Source: Micromonospora aurantiaca ATCC 27029 (lineage in GTDB: Bacteria; Actinomycetota; Actinomycetes; Mycobacteriales; Micromonosporaceae). From it: a stretch of 64,000 bases of DNA. Below the pieces are notes generated by a model, which was not told the origin of the DNA, did no database searches, and was given only the letters and a program-made list of their open reading frames with translations. Positions 32,462 to 41,634 of this stretch are shown piece by piece. The DNA lies in assembly GCF_000145235.1 (NCBI RefSeq), contig NC_014391.1, positions 4,162,001 to 4,226,000 on the forward strand, in the 5' to 3' direction. Each line of letters opens with the position of its first letter. Position 1 is the stretch's first letter. The translations under genes and the position numbers were made by a program.

Positions 32462-33437
32462 CCTGACCCGGCCCGCAGCGGTCCGCCACCCGGCGGATCC
32501 GCAGCGGCCCGCCGGCCCGATGGCCCTGGCCGTCGGGCTCGGCGCGGTCTACCTGATCTGGGGCTCGACCTACCTGGGCAACCGGGTGGCCCTGGACAGC
32601 ATCCCGCCGCTGGTCGCCACCTCGGCCCGGTTCCTGGCCGCCGCGCTGCTGCTGTTCGCGGTGGCGGCGCTGCGCCGGGGACCGGCCGGGCTGCTGCTGC
32701 CCCGGCGGCAGTGGGGCGGGGTGGGCGCCAGCGGGCTGCTGATGGTCGGTGCGGGCAGCGCGCTGCTCGCCCTGGGCCAGCAGTACGTGCCGACCGGGCT
32801 GACGTCGCTGGTGGTGGCCGGCATGCCGCTGTGGGTGCTGGTGTTGCGGCTGGCGGTCGGTCCGCGGCCGTCGGCGCTGGCGGCGGTGGGCGTACTGGGC
32901 GGGGTGGCCGGGCTGGCGCTGCTGTTCTCGGTGCCGACGAAGGGATGGCACCTCGGCGGGATGCTGCTGCTGGTGGTCTCCACGATGGTCTGGGCGCTGG
33001 GCTCGACGCTGTCGCAGCGGCTGCACATGCCGGCCGACCACCTGGTCGGCACCGGCTGGCAGATGCTCGTCGGCGGCGTCGCGGTGGCGGTGGCGAGCGT
33101 GGTCAGCGGTGAGCTGGGACGGTTCGACCCGGCCGGCGTGACCGGCCGGTCCTGGCTGGCGTGGACCTACCTGATGCTGGTGTGCACAGTGGTCGGCTTC
33201 AGCGTCTACACGTGGTTGCTGCGCAACGCGCCGATCCAGCTCGCGTCCACCTACGCGTACGTCAACCCGGTGGTGGCGGTCCTGCTCGGCATGATGGTGC
33301 TGGATGAATCGTTGTCCGGACGACAGGTGCTCGCCGGTGCCGTGGTGCTCGCCTCGGTGGCGCTCGTCATCGCGCGGGAGCGACCCCGGCAGGCCGACGG
33401 CCTCCCGCCCGGGAAGACCCCCGTCGCACCCGCCTGA
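32448..33437 (+). CDS. EamA/DMT family exporter
   Basis: A 329-residue membrane protein with ten predicted helices in two EamA repeats (about 25-155 and 170-300). Typical signatures are LIWGSTYLGNRVAL in the first repeat and YAYVNPVVAVLLG in the second. Such carriers export metabolites or amino-acid-like compounds. The ATG at 32448 lies inside the Ohr gene; an ATG at 32521 would give a protein starting at MALAVGLG and is possible. It might remove a toxic intermediate. Confidence 0.88.
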   Translation: MATADLTRPAAVRHPADPQRPAGPMALAVGLGAVYLIWGSTYLGNRVALDSIPPLVATSARFLAAALLLFAVAALRRGPAGLLLPRRQWGGVGASGLLMVGAGSALLALGQQYVPTGLTSLVVAGMPLWVLVLRLAVGPRPSALAAVGVLGGVAGLALLFSVPTKGWHLGGMLLLVVSTMVWALGSTLSQRLHMPADHLVGTGWQMLVGGVAVAVASVVSGELGRFDPAGVTGRSWLAWTYLMLVCTVVGFSVYTWLLRNAPIQLASTYAYVNPVVAVLLGMMVLDESLSGRQVLAGAVVLASVALVIARERPRQADGLPPGKTPVAPA

Positions 33438-33482
33438 CGCCCGGCGACCCCACGCACGTACGTCGACAGTGGAGGAACAGAG

Positions 33483-34340
33483 ATGATCACGACAGCGGTC
33501 GTCGAGAGCACCGCCGGCCGGACCCGTTCCGGTCTGGGCCGCGCCCTCGACATCGTCAACATCATCGCCGAACGGGCACCGGAGACCCTCGGCGTGTCGA
33601 CGATCGCGCGGGAACTGGGTCTGCCGAAGGCGGTCGCGCACCGCATCCTCAAGGAGCTGGTGGCCGACAACTTCCTCACCTTCAACGAGGAGACCAAGCG
33701 GTACCGGCTCGGCACCGGCGCTCTCGCGGTGGGCCTGGCCGCGCTGCGCGCGCTGGACGTGCCGGACATCGCGCGCCGCTACCTGGTCCGGCTGGTGCGC
33801 GACACCGGCGAGACCGCCACGCTGTCGGTGCGGCAGGGCTGGTCACGCGTCTACATCGACCAGGTGCTGTCGCCGCACGAGGTCCGGATGTCGGTGTCCC
33901 TGGGCACCAGCCACGCGCTGCACTCCGGGTCGTCGTCGAAGGCGATCCTGGCGGCGCTGCCGGACGCGGAGGTCGACGACTACCTCGGCCACCACCCGCT
34001 GGACGCGGTCACCCCGGCCACCATCACCTCCACCGCCAAGCTGCGGGCCGACCTGGCCCGGATCCGGCGTCAGGGGTACGCGGTGAGCATGGGCGAGCGG
34101 CAGAACGGCGCGGGAAGTGTGGCCGCGGCGGTGCGCTACGCGACCGGGCAGGTGTTCGGCTCGATCTCGCTGTGCGGGCCGCAGAACCGGTTCACCCCGG
34201 AGGTGTGCGCCGCGCACGGGGCGCTGGTCGCCGCGGCGGCGGCGGAGATCTCCGCCGAACTGGGTTTCCGGCCGCCGGCGCAGCGTGTCGCCGGGCGGAC
34301 GGGTCAGGAACAGAACTGGGGAGGTGGAACAGGTGAGTGA
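33483..34340 (+). CDS. IclR family transcriptional regulator
   Basis: A 285-residue regulator: N-terminal winged helix (about 15-75; STIARELGLPKAVAHRIL) and a C-terminal effector-binding domain (about 90-265; HSGSSSKAILAALP and GYAVSMGERQNGAGSVAAAV). IclR proteins control pathways for aromatic, glyoxylate and CoA-linked acids. It is preceded by GGAGG. Its end overlaps the CoA-transferase start by 8 bp, so the regulator is the first gene of the catabolic operon it probably controls. Confidence 0.92.
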   Translation: MITTAVVESTAGRTRSGLGRALDIVNIIAERAPETLGVSTIARELGLPKAVAHRILKELVADNFLTFNEETKRYRLGTGALAVGLAALRALDVPDIARRYLVRLVRDTGETATLSVRQGWSRVYIDQVLSPHEVRMSVSLGTSHALHSGSSSKAILAALPDAEVDDYLGHHPLDAVTPATITSTAKLRADLARIRRQGYAVSMGERQNGAGSVAAAVRYATGQVFGSISLCGPQNRFTPEVCAAHGALVAAAAAEISAELGFRPPAQRVAGRTGQEQNWGGGTGE

Positions 34341-35532
34341 CGGACCGCTGACGGGCCTGCGGGTGCTTGACGTCTCGACGATCCTCGCCGGGCCGCTGTG
34401 CTGTCAGATCCTCGGCGACTACGGCGCCGACGTGATCAAGATCGAGCACCCGACCATGGGTGACAGCATGCGCGGCCACGGCAAGGCCAAGGACGGCCAT
34501 CCCCTGTGGTGGAAGGAGATCTCCCGCAACAAGCGGCTGGTCGGGCTGAACCTGTCCGCGCCGGAGGGCGCGGCGCTGCTGCTGCGGCTGGCCGAGCGGG
34601 CCGACGTGCTGGTGGAGAACTTCCGGCCGGGCACGCTGGAGCGCTGGGGTGTCGGCCCGGAGGAGCTGCACCGGGTCAACCCCGGTCTGGTGATCGCCCG
34701 GATCACCGGCTTCGGGCAGACCGGCCCGTACGCCTCCCGCGCCGGGTTCGGCACGCTGGCCGAGGCGATGAGCGGGTTCGCCCACCTGACCGGCACCGCC
34801 GACGGCCCGCCCACGCTGCCCGCGTTCGGGCTGGCCGACAGCATCTGCGGCATCGCCACCTCGTCGGCGGTGATGATGGCGCTGTGGCACCGGGAGCGCT
34901 CCGGCGGCCGGGGCCAGGTCGTCGACATGAGCCTGCTGGAGCCGATCATGACCGCTGTCGGTCCCGGCCCCACCGTCTACGACCAGCTCGGCGTGGTGGA
35001 GCAGCGGCAGGGCAACCGCTCGACGAACAACGCGCCGCGCAACACGTACCAGACCAAGGACGGGTCATGGGTGGCCATCTCCACCAGCGCCCAGGCCATC
35101 GCCGAGCGGGTGCTGCGGCTGGTGGGCCACCCCGAGGTGATCGACGAGCCGTGGTTCCGTACCGGCGTCGGGCGGGTGGCGCACGCGGACCTGCTCGACG
35201 AGTACGTGGGGTCGTGGATCGCCGAGCGGACCCGCGACGAGGTGGCCGCGGCGTTCGCCGAGGCCGGTGCCGCTGTCGCCCCGGTCTACAGCGCCAAGGA
35301 CATCGTCGAGGACCCGCACGTCCGGGCCACCGAGATGATCACCACGGTCGACGATCCCGACCTCGGCCCGATGCGGATGCACAACGTCATGTGGCGGATG
35401 TCGGAGACGCCGGGCCGGATCCGGTTCACCGGACGCTCCCCCGGCGCCGACACCGACGCCCTGCTCGTCGAGGAACTCGGCTGCGACCCGGCCGAGATCG
35501 CCGACCTGAAAGCCCGTGGCGTCGTCGCCTGA
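34333..35532 (+). CDS. Class III (CaiB/BaiF) CoA-transferase 1
   Basis: A 399-residue family III CoA-transferase with GPLTGLRVLDVSTILAGP at the N-terminus, GADVIKIEHP, and NFRPGTLERWG. The active-site Asp is in GQVVDMSLLEP. It would transfer CoA between an acyl-CoA donor such as succinyl-CoA and a free acid. The GTG at 34333 follows GGGGAGGTGG. In an operon with a dehydratase-like protein and a CitE lyase it probably activates a dicarboxylate before retro-aldol cleavage. Confidence 0.92.
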   Translation: MSDGPLTGLRVLDVSTILAGPLCCQILGDYGADVIKIEHPTMGDSMRGHGKAKDGHPLWWKEISRNKRLVGLNLSAPEGAALLLRLAERADVLVENFRPGTLERWGVGPEELHRVNPGLVIARITGFGQTGPYASRAGFGTLAEAMSGFAHLTGTADGPPTLPAFGLADSICGIATSSAVMMALWHRERSGGRGQVVDMSLLEPIMTAVGPGPTVYDQLGVVEQRQGNRSTNNAPRNTYQTKDGSWVAISTSAQAIAERVLRLVGHPEVIDEPWFRTGVGRVAHADLLDEYVGSWIAERTRDEVAAAFAEAGAAVAPVYSAKDIVEDPHVRATEMITTVDDPDLGPMRMHNVMWRMSETPGRIRFTGRSPGADTDALLVEELGCDPAEIADLKARGVVA

Positions 35533-35563
35533 CGACGCCGACAGCCGAAACGCGAGGAACCCC

Positions 35564-36403
35564 GTGGGCACCACAGCCAGAACCGCCGACCGCCTGCTCG
35601 ACGCCGTGCAGGCCGGTGTCACGATCTACGACCTGGGCCGGCGGCTGACCGTCGGCATGCCGCAGTCACCGAACCACCCGGCGTTCGGGCTCACCCTGCC
35701 GCGCCGCCACGGCGACATGGTGCGCGCCGACGGCGGCTCCGCCGCCAACGACCTGCTGGTGATGGGCACGCACGTCGGCACGCACGTCGACGCGCTCGCG
35801 CACGTCTCCCAGGACGGCCGGCTGCACGGCGGCGCCGACGCCGCCGACGCGCAGGTCGGCGGCCGGTTCGACGAACTGGGCGTGCACACCGTCGCGCCGA
35901 TGGTCCGCCGGGGCGTGCTGCTGGACGTGCCCGCCGCGCTGGGCGTGGAGGCCTGCGAGCCCGGCTACGAGATCACCCCCGCCGACCTGGACGCCACGGT
36001 GTCCCGGCAGGGCACGCCGGTGGGCCCGGGCGACGTCGTGCTCATCCGCAGCGGGTGGGGCCGGCTGTTCGACCACGAGGACCGCGGCGTGTACGTCGGC
36101 AAGGACTCCGGCGTGCCGGGGGTCGGCGCGGACGGCGCGACGTGGCTGGCGCAGCGGCAGGTGCACGCCGCCGGCGCGGACACCATCGCCTTCGAGTGCC
36201 TGCCGCCGGGCAAGGGCCACAGCTCGCTGCCGGCCCACCGGATCCTGCTGGTCGAGCACGGCGTCTACCTGATCGAGACGATGGCGCTGGAGGAGCTGGC
36301 CCGCGACGAGGTGCACGAGTTCACATTCGTCATGGCGCCGCTGCCGCTGTACGGCGCCACCGGCTCCCCGGTGCGCCCGCTGGCGGTGATCAGCCGTGGC
36401 TGA
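35564..36403 (+). CDS. Cyclase-family (PF04199) metal-dependent hydrolase 1
   Basis: A 279-residue member of the kynurenine formamidase/isatin hydrolase group. The metal motif HxGTHxDxxxH is present as MGTHVGTHVDALAHV (about residues 65-79). These enzymes open a ring amide or lactone, or hydrolyse a formamide. GTG at 35564 after GCGAGG. It overlaps the MmgE/PrpD gene by 8 bp. A paralogue lies at 56.4 kb. Confidence 0.88.
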   Translation: MGTTARTADRLLDAVQAGVTIYDLGRRLTVGMPQSPNHPAFGLTLPRRHGDMVRADGGSAANDLLVMGTHVGTHVDALAHVSQDGRLHGGADAADAQVGGRFDELGVHTVAPMVRRGVLLDVPAALGVEACEPGYEITPADLDATVSRQGTPVGPGDVVLIRSGWGRLFDHEDRGVYVGKDSGVPGVGADGATWLAQRQVHAAGADTIAFECLPPGKGHSSLPAHRILLVEHGVYLIETMALEELARDEVHEFTFVMAPLPLYGATGSPVRPLAVISRG

Positions 36404-37802
36404 GCCGACCCTGGGCCGCCACCTGGCCACCTTCGCCGCCGACACCGCCGCCGAGACGCTGCCCGACGAGGTCGTCGCGAGCGTCCGGGCCCGTGTCCTG
36501 GACGTGCTCGGCCTCTGCGTGGCGGCCCGGCCGCTGCCGACCAGCCAGGCGGCCCTCGCCTACGTCGAGGAGCAGGGCGGCCGCGGCCAGGCCACTGTCG
36601 TCGGCCTGGACGAGAAGGCGCCGGCCGCGCTGGCCGCGTTCGCCAACGGCGTGCTGGCGCACTCGCTCGACTACGACGACACGCACCTGCCGTCGGTGCT
36701 GCACCCGAGCGCGTCGGTGGTGCCGGCCGCGCTGGCCGCCGCCGAGGCGTCCGGGGCGTCCGGGCGGGAGACGGTCGCGGCCATCGCCGTGGGCCTGGAG
36801 GTGTGCGTCCGGCTCGGCATGGCCGGTTACGACCCGGCCACCGGCAACTCCGTCTTCTTCGAGCACGGGCAGCACGCCACCTCGATCTGCGGCACGCTCG
36901 GCGGTGCGGTGGCGGCGGCCCGGCTGCTGAAGCTGGACGCCGACGGCGCGCTCGACGCGCTCGGCGTGTCCGCCTCGATGGCCGCCGGTCTGATCGAGTC
37001 CAACCGCAACGGCGGCACCGTCAAGCGGATCCACTGCGGCTGGGCGGCGCACGCGGCGGTGAGCGCCGCGCAGCTGGCCCGGCACGGCGTGACCGGCCCG
37101 CCGACGGTGCTGGAGGGACGCTTCGGCTTCTTCCAGGCGTTCCTGCGCGGCGAGTTCGACGGCGACGAGATCGTCCGCGGGCTCGGCACCGACTGGGCGG
37201 TGCCGGGCATCTTCTTCAAGCCGTATCCGGCGAACCACTTCACCCACGCCGCCATCGACGCGGCGATCGCGCTGCGCGAGCGCGGGTTGCCGCTGGACGA
37301 GATCGAGTCGATCACGCTCGGCGTGCCGACGCCGACGGTGCGCACCATCGGCCAGCCCATCGAGCGCAAGCGGGCGCCGCAGACCGGCTACGAGGCGCAG
37401 TTCAGCGGCCCGTACGCGGTGGTCGCCGGCCTGATCGGCGGCGGCGGTCTCGGCGTGGACCTCGCCGACTTCACCGACGCCCTGGCGCACGACCCGCAGC
37501 GGCGGGCGCTGATGGCGCTGGTCGACGTGGTGGGCGACGAGCGGTGCGACGCGATCTTCCCGCACCAGTTCCCGGCCGTGCTGCGGGTGGTCACCCGCGA
37601 CGGGCGGGAGTGGATGCAGGAGGTGCTCGCCAACCGGGGCGGGCCGCAGCGTCCGCTCAGCGACGCCGAACTGGCGGTCAAGTTCCGCACCAACGCCGCC
37701 GCCCTGCCGGAGGCGACCGCCGACCGCATCACCGAGGAGGTCCACCGGCTGGACCGGGCCCCCGACGTCCACGGCCTGATGGGCCTGATCAACCGCCGCT
37801 GA
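36396..37802 (+). CDS. MmgE/PrpD family protein
   Basis: A 468-residue protein of the 2-methylcitrate dehydratase/cis-aconitate decarboxylase family. Features include SLDYDDTHLPSVLHPSASV at the active-site entrance (about 90-108), KRIHCGWAAHAAV and FFKPYPANHFTHAAIDAA. Members dehydrate or decarboxylate tricarboxylates, or act on other polycarboxylic acids without metal. GTG start overlapping the cyclase stop. Its partners (CoA-transferase, CitE) suggest processing of a branched di- or tricarboxylate. Confidence 0.9.
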   Translation: MAEPTLGRHLATFAADTAAETLPDEVVASVRARVLDVLGLCVAARPLPTSQAALAYVEEQGGRGQATVVGLDEKAPAALAAFANGVLAHSLDYDDTHLPSVLHPSASVVPAALAAAEASGASGRETVAAIAVGLEVCVRLGMAGYDPATGNSVFFEHGQHATSICGTLGGAVAAARLLKLDADGALDALGVSASMAAGLIESNRNGGTVKRIHCGWAAHAAVSAAQLARHGVTGPPTVLEGRFGFFQAFLRGEFDGDEIVRGLGTDWAVPGIFFKPYPANHFTHAAIDAAIALRERGLPLDEIESITLGVPTPTVRTIGQPIERKRAPQTGYEAQFSGPYAVVAGLIGGGGLGVDLADFTDALAHDPQRRALMALVDVVGDERCDAIFPHQFPAVLRVVTRDGREWMQEVLANRGGPQRPLSDAELAVKFRTNAAALPEATADRITEEVHRLDRAPDVHGLMGLINRR

Positions 37803-37824
37803 ACCGAGCACGAGGAGCAACACC

Positions 37825-39288
37825 ATGAGCACCTACGACCTGCTGCTGACGAACGTCCGCGTGGTCCGGCACGACCGGCCCGAACCCGAGCTGATGGACA
37901 TCGGCGTCACCGACGGACGGATCAGCCGCGTCGCCCCGCAGATCGACCGGGCGGAGGCCGCCCAGGTCGTCGACGGCGGCGGCCGGCTCGCCTTCCCCGG
38001 CGTGGTGGACGCGCACCAGCACTGGGGCATCTACAACCCGCTGAGCGAGGACGCCGTCTCGGAGAGCCGCGCCTCGGTGCAGGGCGGCGTCACCACGGCG
38101 CTGAACTACATGCGCACCGGGCAGTACTACCTCAACCGGGGCGGCCGGTACGCCGACTTCTTCCCCGAGGTGCTGTCCGCGACCGAGGGCCGCTCCTACA
38201 TCGACTACGGCTTCCACCTGGCGCCGATGTCGCGGGAGCACATCGGCGAGGTGCCGTCCCTGGTCGAGGAGCACGGCGTCACCTCGTTCAAGATCTTCAT
38301 GTTCTACGGCAGCCACGGCCTGCACGGCCGGTCCGCCGACCAGAACTCGTTCCTGATGATCCCGGAGGGCGAGCGGTACGACTACGCCCACTTCGAGTTC
38401 GTGATGCGGGGCGTCCAGGCGGCCCGGGAGCGTTTCCCCGAGCTGGCCGACGAGATCTCGCTGTCGCTGCACTGCGAGACCGCCGAGATCATGAGCGCGT
38501 ACACCAAGCAGGTCGAGCAGGACGGCACGCTGCGCGGGCTGGAGGCGTACCACGCCTCGCGGCCGCCGCACTCCGAGGGACTGGCCGTGTCGATCGCGTC
38601 GTACCTGGCGCACGAGACCGGCCTGCCGAAGATCAACCTGCTGCACCTGACCTCGGAGAAGGCTGTCGACGCGGCGCTGCGGATGGCGCGGGCGTTCCCG
38701 CACATCGACTTCCGCCGCGAGGTGACCATCGGCCACCTGGTCGCCGACATCGACACCGCGCACGGCCTGGGCGGCAAGGTCAACCCGCCGCTGCGCCCGC
38801 GCGCCGACGTCGAGGCGCTCTGGGGGTACGTCCTGGACGGCAAGATCGACTGGGTGGTCAGCGACCACGCCTGCTGCAAGGACGAGGTCAAGTTCGGTGA
38901 GCCGCGCGACGACATCTTCGTCGCCAAGTCCGGCTTCGGCGGCGCCGAGTACCTGCTGCCCGGCCTGGTCACCGAGGGCAACCGGCGCGGCCTGTCGTAC
39001 CAGCGGGTGGCGGAGCTGACCTCGTGGAACCCGGCCCAGCGCTTCGGCCTGCGCAACAAGGGCGCGCTGCTGCAGGGGTACGACGCCGACATCTGCCTCG
39101 TCGACCCGGACTCGACCTGGACGGTGCACGCCGAGGACTCCGAGTCGACGCAGGAGTACACGCCGTTCGAGGGCTTCGAGCTGACCGCACGGGTCACCGA
39201 CACCTTCGTCCGCGGGCAGCACGTGCTCGTCGACGGCAAGGTGACCGGCGAGCCGGCCGGCCGCTACCTCGCCCGCCCGCAGCGGTAA
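37825..39288 (+). CDS. Dihydropyrimidinase/hydantoinase-like cyclic amidohydrolase
   Basis: A 487-residue TIM-barrel amidohydrolase with a complete binuclear metal site: DAHQHWG (HxH), the carboxylated Lys in FKIFMFYGSHG, HCETAE, HLTSEKA and SDHACC. Enzymes of this group hydrolyse cyclic amide bonds of hydantoins, dihydropyrimidines or allantoin. ATG after GAGGAG. This suggests that the substrate at one stage is a cyclic imide, ureide or lactam. Confidence 0.92.
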   Translation: MSTYDLLLTNVRVVRHDRPEPELMDIGVTDGRISRVAPQIDRAEAAQVVDGGGRLAFPGVVDAHQHWGIYNPLSEDAVSESRASVQGGVTTALNYMRTGQYYLNRGGRYADFFPEVLSATEGRSYIDYGFHLAPMSREHIGEVPSLVEEHGVTSFKIFMFYGSHGLHGRSADQNSFLMIPEGERYDYAHFEFVMRGVQAARERFPELADEISLSLHCETAEIMSAYTKQVEQDGTLRGLEAYHASRPPHSEGLAVSIASYLAHETGLPKINLLHLTSEKAVDAALRMARAFPHIDFRREVTIGHLVADIDTAHGLGGKVNPPLRPRADVEALWGYVLDGKIDWVVSDHACCKDEVKFGEPRDDIFVAKSGFGGAEYLLPGLVTEGNRRGLSYQRVAELTSWNPAQRFGLRNKGALLQGYDADICLVDPDSTWTVHAEDSESTQEYTPFEGFELTARVTDTFVRGQHVLVDGKVTGEPAGRYLARPQR

Positions 39289-39300
39289 GGGGAACGACTG

Positions 39301-40161
39301 ATGGCGGCGGTGGCGCGCAGTTACCTGTACGTGCCGGGCGACCGGGCGGACCTGCTGGACAAGGCGGCCGGGCGCGGCGCGGACGCGCTCGTGCTCGACC
39401 TGGAGGACGCGGTCACGCCGGCCCGCAAGGCGCAGGCCCGGGAGACGGTCGCCGGGTACCTGGGCGCCGCCGCGCCGGCCGGCCCCGAGCTGTGGGTGCG
39501 GATCAACAGCGACCAGGTCGAGGCGGACGTCGAGGTGCTCTCCCCCGCCGCGGCCGGGGTCTGGGTACCGAAGGCCGAGCCGGACCTGCTCGCCGAGGTC
39601 GACGCGGCGCTGACCCGGGTGCAGCGGCGGCTCGGCCCGGACGCCCCGGCGTTCCGGGTGGTGGCGCTGATCGAGACCGCCCGGGGCGTGCTCACCGCGC
39701 CGCAGGTGGCCGCCGCAGCGCGGGTGCTGCGGCTCGGCCTCGGCGAGGCGGACCTCGCCGGTGAGCTGGGGTTGCAGCCCGGGCCGGAGCGGGCGGAGTT
39801 CGCGCCGATCCGCTCCCAGGTCGTGGTCGCGTCGGCGGCGGCCGGCATCACCCCGCCGGTGGGACCGGTGGAGACGACGCTGCGCGACCCGGAGCGGCTG
39901 GAGCAGACCACCCGGGCGCTGCTGCGGCAGGGCTTCCGGGCGCGCAGCGCCATCCACCCCGGGCAGATCGCGACGGTCAACGAGGTGTTCACCCCCACCG
40001 AGGCCGAGGTGGCCTCGGCGCGGGCCGTGCTGGAGGCGCTGGAGCGGGCCGAACGCGGCGGCTCCGGGGTGGCCACCGACGCCGGCGGGCGGCTGCTGGA
40101 CCGGGCGGTGGTACGGGCCGCCGCCGAGGTGGTACGCCGCGCCGAGGCGTCCGCCGGGTGA
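39301..40161 (+). CDS. HpcH/HpaI aldolase / CitE-like lyase
   Basis: A 286-residue CitE-like protein: SYLYVPGDRADLLDKA at the N-terminus, LVLDLEDAVTPARK with the Mg2+-binding region, ALIETARGVL, and RSAIHPGQIATVNE near the C-terminus. Members cleave malyl-CoA, citramalyl-CoA or 3-hydroxy-3-methylglutaryl-type CoA esters to acetyl-CoA and an oxoacid. It is the last gene of the IclR operon and would give the final cleavage to central metabolites. Confidence 0.9.
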   Translation: MAAVARSYLYVPGDRADLLDKAAGRGADALVLDLEDAVTPARKAQARETVAGYLGAAAPAGPELWVRINSDQVEADVEVLSPAAAGVWVPKAEPDLLAEVDAALTRVQRRLGPDAPAFRVVALIETARGVLTAPQVAAAARVLRLGLGEADLAGELGLQPGPERAEFAPIRSQVVVASAAAGITPPVGPVETTLRDPERLEQTTRALLRQGFRARSAIHPGQIATVNEVFTPTEAEVASARAVLEALERAERGGSGVATDAGGRLLDRAVVRAAAEVVRRAEASAG

Positions 40162-40167
40162 CACGTG

Positions 40168-40216
40168 ACGCCGGGCCGGGGACCGTCGACGGGTACGACG
40201 TGTCCCGGCCCGGCGT
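40168..40216. terminator. Bidirectional terminator between CitE and GntR genes
   Basis: Two perfectly complementary 13-bp arms (40168-40180 and 40204-40216) flank a 23-nt loop between the convergent CitE and GntR genes. The stem is purely GC-rich with no T-run, typical of actinomycete terminators, and serves both strands. Confidence 0.75.
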
Positions 40217-40219
40217 GGG

Positions 40220-40855
40220 TCAGGGCGTGCCGAGCGTGGCGCGGGCGGCCAGGATGTGCGCCCGCATCACCGAGCCGGCCCAGGCCCGGTCGCGCGCCTC
40301 GAACGCGTCGATCAGCTCCCGGTGGTGCGACATGCTGCGCGCCATCGCCGCCTCGTCGTACCGGCGGAACGTGCGGTTCACCAGCGGCGTCTGCACCACC
40401 GCCCCGAGCAGCGCGCTCAACCGGCGGTTCCGCCCGGCGCCCAGGATGATCTCGTGGAACTGCGCGTTGCAGACCGCGATCCGGTCCGCCCGGTCCCGCC
40501 GCTGACCGGCCGCGTAGCCCTCCATCTCGGCGCACAGCTCGCGCAGCCGGGCGATCTCCTCCGGCGTGATCCGGGTCGCGGCCAGCTCGGCGCCGTACCC
40601 CTCCAGCAGGGCGCGCAGCTCGAAGATCTCCTCCAGGTCCTGCTCGCGCCAGGCCGGGACGGTGGCGCCCCGGTTGGCCTCCCAGTCCACCAGGCCCTCG
40701 GCGTGCAGCCGGCGCAGCGCCTCCCGTACCGGGGTGCGGCTCACCCCCACCGCGGCGGCGAGATCCTCCTCGGAGAGCTTCTTCCCCGGCTCGTACGCCC
40801 CACCGAGGATGCGCGTCTTGATCGACTCGTACGCCGACTGCGTGGCCCGGCCCAT
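40220..40855 (-). CDS. GntR family (FadR/FCD) regulator
   Basis: A 211-residue regulator with the GntR winged helix (about 8-75; LSEEDLAAAVGVSRTPVREAL, key residues SRTPVREAL) and an FCD effector domain whose metal-binding residues include the His of CNAQFHEIIL and the His of SHHRELIDAFE and MRAHIL. ATG at 40855 after CAGAGGGGG. It is downstream of, and on the same strand as, the SDR-CoA-transferase operon, and a palindrome lies between it and the SDR gene. Confidence 0.92.
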   Translation of the reverse strand: MGRATQSAYESIKTRILGGAYEPGKKLSEEDLAAAVGVSRTPVREALRRLHAEGLVDWEANRGATVPAWREQDLEEIFELRALLEGYGAELAATRITPEEIARLRELCAEMEGYAAGQRRDRADRIAVCNAQFHEIILGAGRNRRLSALLGAVVQTPLVNRTFRRYDEAAMARSMSHHRELIDAFEARDRAWAGSVMRAHILAARATLGTP

Positions 40856-40867
40856 GCGTCCCCCTCT

Positions 40868-40884
40868 GTTCACCGATGGTGAAC
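40868..40884. promoter_or_regulatory. GntR operator palindrome
   Basis: A perfect 17-bp palindrome GTTCACC-GAT-GGTGAAC between the SDR stop and the GntR start (13 bp upstream of its ATG). It is the natural autoregulatory site of the GntR protein. Its location in the 29-bp gap implies that the regulator gene has its own controlled promoter even though it follows the operon. Confidence 0.7.
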
Positions 40885-41634
40885 CTACATCGACGCGGTG
40901 GAACCGCCGTTGACGGCGTACTCCGAGCCGGTCACCTGCCGGGACCGGTCCCCGGCCAGGAAGAGCACCACCTCGGCGACGTCCTCCGGCTCGTTCATCC
41001 GGCCCAGCGGCAGCCGGCGCAGCTCGTGCACGACGTGGTCGGCGGCGGCGGAGACGTCGATGCCGAGCCGGAGCGCGACCGACTCCAGGTAGGCGTCCAT
41101 GGTCGCGGTCCGGGTCGGGCCGGGCGCGACGGTGTTCACCCGTACGCCCCGGGAGCCGTACTCCAGGGCCAGGCCCTTGGCGAGGCTGAGCAGCGCGGCC
41201 TTGCTGACCGCGTAGTCGAGCATGTGCGGCTTGGGGTGCCGCGCCGCCTCGGAGCCGATGGTGACCACGCTGCCGCCGCCCCGCTCGACCATGAGCGGCA
41301 CGAGCGCGCGGCACAGGCGCACGCAGGACATCACGTTCACGTCCCAGGTGCGCTGCCAGGCGGCGTCGTCGATGTCGGTGAACGCGTCCCGGTACGGCGC
41401 GAGCGCCACGTTGTTGACGAGCACGTCCGCGCCGCCGTACCGGCTGGTCACCTCCCGCACGACGGCGGCGACGCCGGCCGGGGTGCCCAGGTCGGCGGTC
41501 ACCGGGACGCCCACGCACGCGGAGACGTCCAGATCGGCGGAGACCACCTCGGCGCCCTCGTCGGCCAGCCGGCGGGCCACGGCGAGCCCGATCCCCGATC
41601 CGGCGCCGGTGACGACGGCGACCCTGCCCCTCAT
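40885..41634 (-). CDS. Short-chain dehydrogenase/reductase
   Basis: A 249-residue SDR: TGAGSGIG cofactor motif (about 10-17), NNVA in place of NNAG, Ser in TIGSEAARH and the YAVSK pair. It ends YAVNGGSTASM. It is the last enzyme gene of the long minus-strand catabolic operon, coupled by ATGA overlap to the CoA-transferase. It probably oxidises a hydroxyacyl intermediate. Confidence 0.9.
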   Translation of the reverse strand: MRGRVAVVTGAGSGIGLAVARRLADEGAEVVSADLDVSACVGVPVTADLGTPAGVAAVVREVTSRYGGADVLVNNVALAPYRDAFTDIDDAAWQRTWDVNVMSCVRLCRALVPLMVERGGGSVVTIGSEAARHPKPHMLDYAVSKAALLSLAKGLALEYGSRGVRVNTVAPGPTRTATMDAYLESVALRLGIDVSAAADHVVHELRRLPLGRMNEPEDVAEVVLFLAGDRSRQVTGSEYAVNGGSTASM

